18,989 nt of DNA from Thermomicrobiales bacterium (GTDB lineage Bacteria > Chloroflexota > Chloroflexia > Thermomicrobiales > UBA6265), in NCBI GenBank assembly GCA_041390825.1, contig JAWKPF010000052.1:1-18989 (forward strand). Direction: 5' to 3'. The notes under the pieces are model-generated. The model was given only the letters and a program-made list of their open reading frames with translations, made no database searches and was not told the DNA's origin. Shown in pieces: positions 14,651 to 18,989 of the stretch; the stretch's first letter is position 1; each line of letters starts with the position of its first letter. The position numbers and the translations under genes are program-made.

Positions 14651-16128
14651 TGGACGCCTCTACGGGACCGGTGCGCAAATGGTCGGTCCGGTTGCTGGAC
14701 TGGCTCGTCTGGCGGCCGATTGCCTGGTGCACCAAACAATGCTACCGGCTGACCCGCTGGGCGGTGAGCCCACGAGTCTGGTTCCGCTTCTTTAGTTGGT
14801 TACGGCTTTCCAGTATCTCTCTCCGGCGCTGGCTCTTCATCGCGCTTCTGGTGCTGATGATTCTTCCCGGTATTGGCGCCGGCATGGTGGCCATCGGGAT
14901 TACGTTCTTCGACCGTCCAGAAGCGACTGCCACCGAGCGGATGCTGCGGGAATCTGGCGCGCAATGGGACGACCCGGCCTGGCAAGCCGCGCTCGAAGCC
15001 CAGGCGAAGAAGGACGACGCGCAGATCGTGCTCTATCAGGACGGAGAGCCGATCTTCCGTTCCGAAGGAGTCTCGCTCCCCTTCACGGGAGACGAAGGCG
15101 GGATGATCACCATCGTTCCGAGCTCAACAACGGACCAATCGGCGGCGATTCGATACCTCAGCGATCCCAACGATACCCGTTATCTCCCGGTGCCGATCTC
15201 CTATTTCATCTTCCTGGCGTTGACGTTCATCGGCATTGCCATCTTTTTCGGGCGGAGCGTGGTCAAACCGCTGGCCGCCACCAGCGATGCCGCGAGCGAG
15301 GTGGCCGGCGGGAACCTCGATATCTCCCTTCCGCGCTCGCGCGTGCGGGAGGTGCGTGAGCTCAATGCCGCGTTCGAGGGGATGGCGTCCGAGCTGAAAG
15401 AATCGCTCGAACACGAAGCCAAGCTCGAAGCGGAGCGCAAGCAGTTCATCAGCGCCATCGTGCACGATCTGCGCACCCCCCTCTTCGCGTTGCGCGGATC
15501 GTTCGAGGCGATCGAAACCGGGGTGGCCGATACCCAGGAAAAGCAGAAGTACTACTTTCAGCTTGCCCGGGAACGCGCCGACACGCTGGACCGGATGATC
15601 ACCGATCTCTTCGAGTTCACCCGGCTGGAGTACCTGGATCAGGAGCCGGTGCGCGAGCCGCTGGACTTTGGGGCGCTGGTCGAACGTGTGGCCGAAACGC
15701 TGCAACCCCGCGCCGCCGAGCAGGAGAGCACGATCTTGCTCGATGTCCGCCCCGATCTGTGCGAGATCTCGGCCGACGCGCATCTGCTGACCCGCGCGAT
15801 CGACAATCTGATCGACAATGCGATCCGCTACGCCGGTCCCAACAGCACGATCTGGATCGAGGCGCTGTCCACTCCCGGCTCGGTCGTCTTCAGCGTTGCC
15901 GACGACGGCCCAGGCATCCCGGCCGCAGACCTGCCGAACCTGTTCACACCCCTCTTCCGCGGCGAATCGTCCCGCAACCGCAAGACCGGCGGCGCAGGGC
16001 TCGGCCTGACCATCGCGCGCAACATCTTCCTGGCCCACGGTGGCACATTGACCGCCCGGAATCGGACACCCAACGGGGCGATGTTCATCGGGTCATTGCC
16101 GTGCGGTTCGGGCGCCCCCACCAAGTAG
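14650..16128 (+). CDS. HAMP-containing sensor histidine kinase
   Basis: This 492-residue membrane kinase pairs with the regulator just upstream (TGATG overlap). Transmembrane helices are at about 62-86 and 183-201, and enclose an extracytoplasmic domain of about 95 residues that senses the signal. HAMP is at about 202-255. The H-box has phospho-acceptor His272 (VHDLRTPL), the N-box NLIDNAIRYA is at 386-395, G1 DDGPGI at 418-423 and G2 GAGLGL at 448-453. The first 61 residues are unusual: basic, with eight Trp (11, 18, 21, 26, 37, 44, 50, 61), and may lie on the membrane surface. The open frame upstream to 14509 overlaps the regulator and was not used. Confidence 0.93.
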   Translation: MDASTGPVRKWSVRLLDWLVWRPIAWCTKQCYRLTRWAVSPRVWFRFFSWLRLSSISLRRWLFIALLVLMILPGIGAGMVAIGITFFDRPEATATERMLRESGAQWDDPAWQAALEAQAKKDDAQIVLYQDGEPIFRSEGVSLPFTGDEGGMITIVPSSTTDQSAAIRYLSDPNDTRYLPVPISYFIFLALTFIGIAIFFGRSVVKPLAATSDAASEVAGGNLDISLPRSRVREVRELNAAFEGMASELKESLEHEAKLEAERKQFISAIVHDLRTPLFALRGSFEAIETGVADTQEKQKYYFQLARERADTLDRMITDLFEFTRLEYLDQEPVREPLDFGALVERVAETLQPRAAEQESTILLDVRPDLCEISADAHLLTRAIDNLIDNAIRYAGPNSTIWIEALSTPGSVVFSVADDGPGIPAADLPNLFTPLFRGESSRNRKTGGAGLGLTIARNIFLAHGGTLTARNRTPNGAMFIGSLPCGSGAPTK

Positions 16129-16142
16129 CGCTCGGGCGCGTG

Positions 16143-16609
16143 TTACCTCGATTCAGGATCAGCACAGCTTCCATACGCGAAACACCACGCTTCGAGCATG
16201 TCGAGGCACTCACTCAAATGCGGCCATTCTTCCCGCGTCAGTTCTCGCGGAAGCCCCAGTTCGTCTCCGGTAACCGGATCGAAGACATGTTGCTCGTGCA
16301 CACCATGGGCATTGTCGAACCGAAAGATGGCACGGTGCTCAGGGAACGAAACACCGCCGTGGTAAGCGTAGTCAACGGTTTCGACCCAACCATTGGCAAG
16401 AACCGCAATCGTCTTGTCCACTTTCAGAAAGGTGTACCCCTTGCAGCGAAGCAATCCCTGGATGTAGATGTCTCCGTCTTCTCCAAGATACGGTCCGCGC
16501 AGGAGATTCTCTTCGATGAACAGAAATGATCACGGTCCCGGAGCTGCTTTTCGTGAAGCACGACAAAGTTCTCGAACGAATTGGGACCGTGCTTATCGCG
16601 TCGAATCAC
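16143..16609 (-). CDS. Small protein of unknown family, apparently frameshifted
   Basis: The uninterrupted part is a 128-codon open stretch (16529-16146) without a good start; the first TTG (16454) gives 103 residues. It reads as real protein: GEDGDIYIQGLL, KVDKTIAVLANGW, AIFRFDNAHG, HEQHVFDPVTGDEL. Upstream, another frame starts with a GTG at 16609 that overlaps the TGA of the preceding gene (GTGA). It runs MIRRDKHGPNSFENFV... to RDRDHF at about 16524. Joining the two frames by one base at the short T-run 16526-16524 gives a smooth protein of about 155 residues (RDHF then LFIEENLLRG). A lost T, real or a sequencing error, best explains this. The FRFDN...H pattern loosely recalls TumE/DUF6516 toxins, but I cannot name the family with confidence. 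Confidence 0.6.
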
Positions 16610-16869
16610 GCTCGATCGATCATCCGATTCAGTCGATTGATGTCGAGCAACCAGGAACAAACCTCGAACGTTTCGTAGATCTGGCCGGAGCGCACCGCCG
16701 CGTGCGCCTCTTTCCAGGACACGCCGTATTCCACTTCACCAGCGTGGATGCGGTGGAAGAGCTGGTGCATTTGGTCCAGCATGTAGGCAGGATCGTTCCG
16801 CTGCTCTTCGAGGCGGCGAATGGTTTCAGCGACTTTTGCCTCGAGCTCGCGATCGACAGTCGTGCTCAT
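16606..16869 (-). CDS. Small protein of unknown function, first gene of a two-gene cassette
   Basis: I do not recognise this 87-residue soluble protein. It is predicted to be mostly helical, with a charged N-terminal helix (ELEAKVAETIRRLEEQRND, about 8-26) followed by a middle segment YMLDQMHQLFHRIHAGEVEYG (given here as 29-49) and a C-terminal helix ending NRLNRMIDRA. ATG 16869 has AAGGA about ten bases upstream. Its stop overlaps the GTG of the next gene by GTGA, so the two are likely translated together, the arrangement often seen for toxin-antitoxin or other partner pairs. A longer open frame upstream exists but crosses the lipase gene on the other strand. Confidence 0.7.
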   Translation of the reverse strand: MSTTVDRELEAKVAETIRRLEEQRNDPAYMLDQMHQLFHRIHAGEVEYGVSWKEAHAAVRSGQIYETFEVCSWLLDINRLNRMIDRA

Positions 16870-17043
16870 TACGGTGCGTCCTTCTGCGACATTCCCGATG
16901 GTCCACTCTGCGTTGGAATGTCGAATCCCGTTCATTATGAAACAGTGCGGGCGGGAACGGTAGACCTGGGCATTTGCTGCGGTCGACATCTTCAACAGCG
17001 ACTGCGGCACAATTGGGACATCGAGTTTGCGGCGCGTGGAGAG

Positions 17044-18222
17044 ATGGCATCCCCTATGACATTGGTACGGAAAGCTGGCGCCGGGGCAATCATCGCAGCC
17101 GGGTTTGCGGGGGTGAATGCCCTCAAACAGAAGGTGACCTATCCCAAACCGCCGGCGTTCTACGATCCACCAAGCGTGCTGGGCACAGGCGAGCCGGGCG
17201 AGATCGTGCGCATCGAGGAAATTCCGTGGACGATGCGCACGCCGGGATGGCGCATGCTCTATCGCTCCACCGATGTGCACGGCAGGCCATCCATCGTCTC
17301 CGGGCTGATGGTCGCGCCAGCGGGCACTCCATCCGAAGAGGGCTGGCCAGTCGTCGCAGTAGCCCATGGCACGGCCGGGTTGCCGCGTGGCGCCGCGCCG
17401 TCGATGACGATCGACGCCAACTCGGACGAAACCAACTACACCTACGCGAACAACATCAAGCCGTTTCTCGACGCCGGCTATGCGGTCGCCTACACCGACT
17501 ATCAGGGGCTCGGCGCGCCAGGCGGGCATTCCTATCTGGTCGGCACGGTCGAAGCAGCGAACGTGCTCGACAGCGTGCGGGCGATCCGGAGGTTTTCGGG
17601 GATCCCGGTGTCGGATCGACTGATCGTTTGGGGACATTCGCAGGGTGGGCATGCGGCCGCATTCGCGGTGGAGGAAGCGCCAGGCTACGCTCCGGAACTC
17701 GAAATCGCCGGCGCGGTGCTGGTGGCTCCGGCAGCCGAATTACGGCTGATCCTGGACGCCGTGCTGGATTCGAAACAACGCACCTACATGAGCATTCTCG
17801 TCATGGTCAGCGTCGCGAGCTGGATCGACGCCTACCCAGCGCTCAAGAAAGACGATGCGCTCAAGACTCCCGGATCGTTGCTCCTCTCTCCCAGCGCTGA
17901 AGTGCTGCGCATGAAATACGGCGCGTTCACCCTGCGGCCTTTCCTGCCCGATCAGCTCTTCCGCGCCGACGTGATCGAGAAATGGGCGCCGTATTTCGAC
18001 CGCAATACGGCCGGCCAGAGACCGCTGGGTGTGCCGATCCTGGTTCAACAGGGCGATGCCGACGAGGTCATTCCGGCGGCATCGAATCAGCGCTTCGTCG
18101 AACGGCTCGAGGCCCAGGGTGAGGATGCGACCCTCACGATCTACCCAGGACGAACGCATACCGACGTGCTGGAGCCGGGCACGCCAGACGCCATCGCCTG
18201 GATGCGCGAGCGCGTTCCCTAA
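17044..18222 (+). CDS. Secretory-lipase-family alpha/beta hydrolase
   Basis: This 392-residue alpha/beta hydrolase resembles the secretory lipase (LIP) family, which acts on lipids and other esters. The nucleophile elbow is GHSQGG with Ser199. Likely partners are Asp340 in GDADEVIP and His372 in GRTHTD. The N-terminal block EIPWTMRTPGWRMLYRSTD (59-77) and VAHGTAGLP (106-114, oxyanion region) are family-like. Residues 11-26 are hydrophobic with a Lys-Arg pair before them, so it may be anchored or exported, though the leader is short. ATG 17044 has GGAGAG directly before it, which is too close; ATG 17056 is an alternative start. The 174-bp gap upstream (16870-17043) shows no gene and only weak promoter-like hexamers. 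Confidence 0.87.
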   Translation: MASPMTLVRKAGAGAIIAAGFAGVNALKQKVTYPKPPAFYDPPSVLGTGEPGEIVRIEEIPWTMRTPGWRMLYRSTDVHGRPSIVSGLMVAPAGTPSEEGWPVVAVAHGTAGLPRGAAPSMTIDANSDETNYTYANNIKPFLDAGYAVAYTDYQGLGAPGGHSYLVGTVEAANVLDSVRAIRRFSGIPVSDRLIVWGHSQGGHAAAFAVEEAPGYAPELEIAGAVLVAPAAELRLILDAVLDSKQRTYMSILVMVSVASWIDAYPALKKDDALKTPGSLLLSPSAEVLRMKYGAFTLRPFLPDQLFRADVIEKWAPYFDRNTAGQRPLGVPILVQQGDADEVIPAASNQRFVERLEAQGEDATLTIYPGRTHTDVLEPGTPDAIAWMRERVP

Positions 18223-18589
18223 CCTGACCAGTTCCCAATGGCCACTTTCGGTGGTACTGTGTGAGTGGGCAAGCGATCCCTGCTTTGGACGTCACATTGC
18301 GGCAGGGGCGCCGGCCATTCGAGCACTCACGGCTGCCGCAGCGGCATCGCTGCTGGACGCCGGTCGGAAATGGATACGCTGAGCCATCGTGATTGGTGCT
18401 GTATCCGTAGTCAGACACGATGGCTTTCACCGGTTCGATCGATCGGCACCGGTCACCAATCCACTGCGGCACGCCGAACGTGCGCTGCCGGTCAGCATCG
18501 CTCACGGGAAATTCGCTTGCCCCAAAGGGTGACGCGCTGGACACCACCGTCCAGTCTGTTGCAAACCCTGCCGGAAGTGCGAGTTCCCC
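18223..18589 (+). other. No convincing gene between lipase and next gene
   Basis: These 367 bases are open in more than one frame, but no frame starts with a good ribosome binding site or yields a recognisable protein. The longest, on the minus strand, also runs through the start of the next real gene. A decayed gene or a regulatory leader is possible. No terminator-grade hairpin, repeat or RNA gene was seen. Confidence 0.4.
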
Positions 18590-18989
18590 ATGCACACAAT
18601 CCAGTCGAACCCGAAATCCATAGACCGATTCCACCCAACGAACAGCGGAGTATCGGGTCAAGCGCTCATTGCGCTGATACTCGCGCTGCTCACTGGTCTG
18701 ACACTCGGCCAACTGGCGCTCGTTGGGGGTAACTCTTTCGAGTGGGCGCCTGCAAGGTCGACCGAGGCAACGCGTACTGGCCTGGCGTTCTACGATGCGC
18801 TGGCGGTCTACCTGGCAACGGGGAAATCCGCCGAACTCCGAGCGGTCGTGCATCCAGATCTCGTCGACCATACCGGCGGGCACCCGGCAACGAACGGGGT
18901 CGAAGAGTTTCTGGTCCAGTTCGATCCGCTGCGCGCCCCGGCTCCCCAAGCTGAATGGACTGCGAAATCGATCTCTTCCAATGGCGATC
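18590..18989 (+). CDS. Membrane-anchored or secreted NTF2/SnoaL-like protein (3' end missing)
   Basis: An open frame starts at ATG 18590 and leaves the window without a stop, showing 133 residues. A basic and polar N-terminus is followed by a hydrophobic helix at about 24-46, a signal or anchor. After it comes RTGLAFYDALAVYLATGKSA (62-81), then ELRAVVHPDLVDHTGG (82-97) and GVEEFL (103-108). This pattern of a helix, a His-Pro-Asp turn and an outer helix is that of NTF2/SnoaL-like alpha+beta barrels, many of which are small-molecule cyclases or binding domains. The ribosome binding site is weak (GGAAG about 13 bases upstream), so the start is tentative. Function cannot be assigned. Confidence 0.6.
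   Translation, partial: MHTIQSNPKSIDRFHPTNSGVSGQALIALILALLTGLTLGQLALVGGNSFEWAPARSTEATRTGLAFYDALAVYLATGKSAELRAVVHPDLVDHTGGHPATNGVEEFLVQFDPLRAPAPQAEWTAKSISSNGD

Noticed and set aside
16527..16679. 50-codon plus-strand frame starting ATGATCACGG
   Set aside because: It is antisense to the small cassette and has no ribosome binding site of note; treated as a shadow.
16468..17043. Long open frame in front of the lipase, on the plus strand
   Set aside because: It runs antisense over the small two-gene cassette, whose proteins and ribosome binding site look real, and shows no hydrolase features.
18134..18949. 271-residue minus-strand open frame
   Set aside because: It covers both the lipase 3' end and the membrane-anchored NTF2-like gene on the other strand, has no recognisable domain and no good ribosome binding site. 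The middle part (about 18280-18590) looked slightly protein-like but not enough to call.

Overview
The window is GC-rich chromosomal DNA, almost wall-to-wall protein-coding, with short gaps, overlapping stop/start codons and genes on both strands. The secreted solute-binding protein has a twin-arginine leader followed by an AQDATPA-type linker. Together with the high GC and the gene mix (C45/phospholipase B-like hydrolase, duplicated nucleoside hydrolases, CDGSH protein, FtsX exporter) this suggests a Chloroflexota bacterium, possibly of the Thermomicrobiales. That assignment is inference from style; there is no rRNA or tRNA gene to anchor it.

Layout. (1) 1-1199, + strand: 3' part of an Ntn-type hydrolase. 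(2) 1216-5106, - strand: an uptake cluster in transcription order solute-binding protein, nucleoside hydrolase 1, permease, ATPase. It is a polar-amino-acid-type ABC importer with a nucleoside hydrolase inserted. (3) 5301-5984, + strand: a protein with two CDGSH iron-sulfur motifs, divergent from the importer, followed by a REP-like hairpin repeat cluster (5996-6175). (4) 6188-9749, - strand: a secreted four-cysteine protein, a beta-lactamase-fold serine hydrolase, nucleoside hydrolase 2 (a close paralogue of the first) and an orphan MNT-type nucleotidyltransferase. (5) 9831-13732, - strand: an ABC exporter (LolD/MacB-type ATPase, then a 991-residue FtsX-type permease) whose intergenic gap holds an inverted pair of heptanucleotide arrays. 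(6) 13955-16128, + strand: a response regulator and sensor kinase, divergent from the exporter. The shared intergenic region holds one good promoter in each direction and direct repeats with the 11-bp spacing typical of OmpR/PhoB-family sites. (7) 16143-16869, - strand: a two-gene cassette of unknown small proteins joined by a GTGA overlap; the second gene carries an apparent one-base deletion. (8) 17044-18222, + strand: a secretory-lipase-family alpha/beta hydrolase. (9) 18590-18989, + strand: a membrane-anchored or secreted NTF2/SnoaL-like protein cut by the window end.

How the genes may work together. The importer plus hydrolase 1 suggests uptake and cleavage of an amino-acid- or nucleoside-like compound. 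The divergent kinase/regulator and exporter form a plausible stress-response unit in which the regulator controls both transcripts. The other genes look like independent metabolic or accessory functions. No phage, insertion sequence, CRISPR array or RNA gene was recognised.
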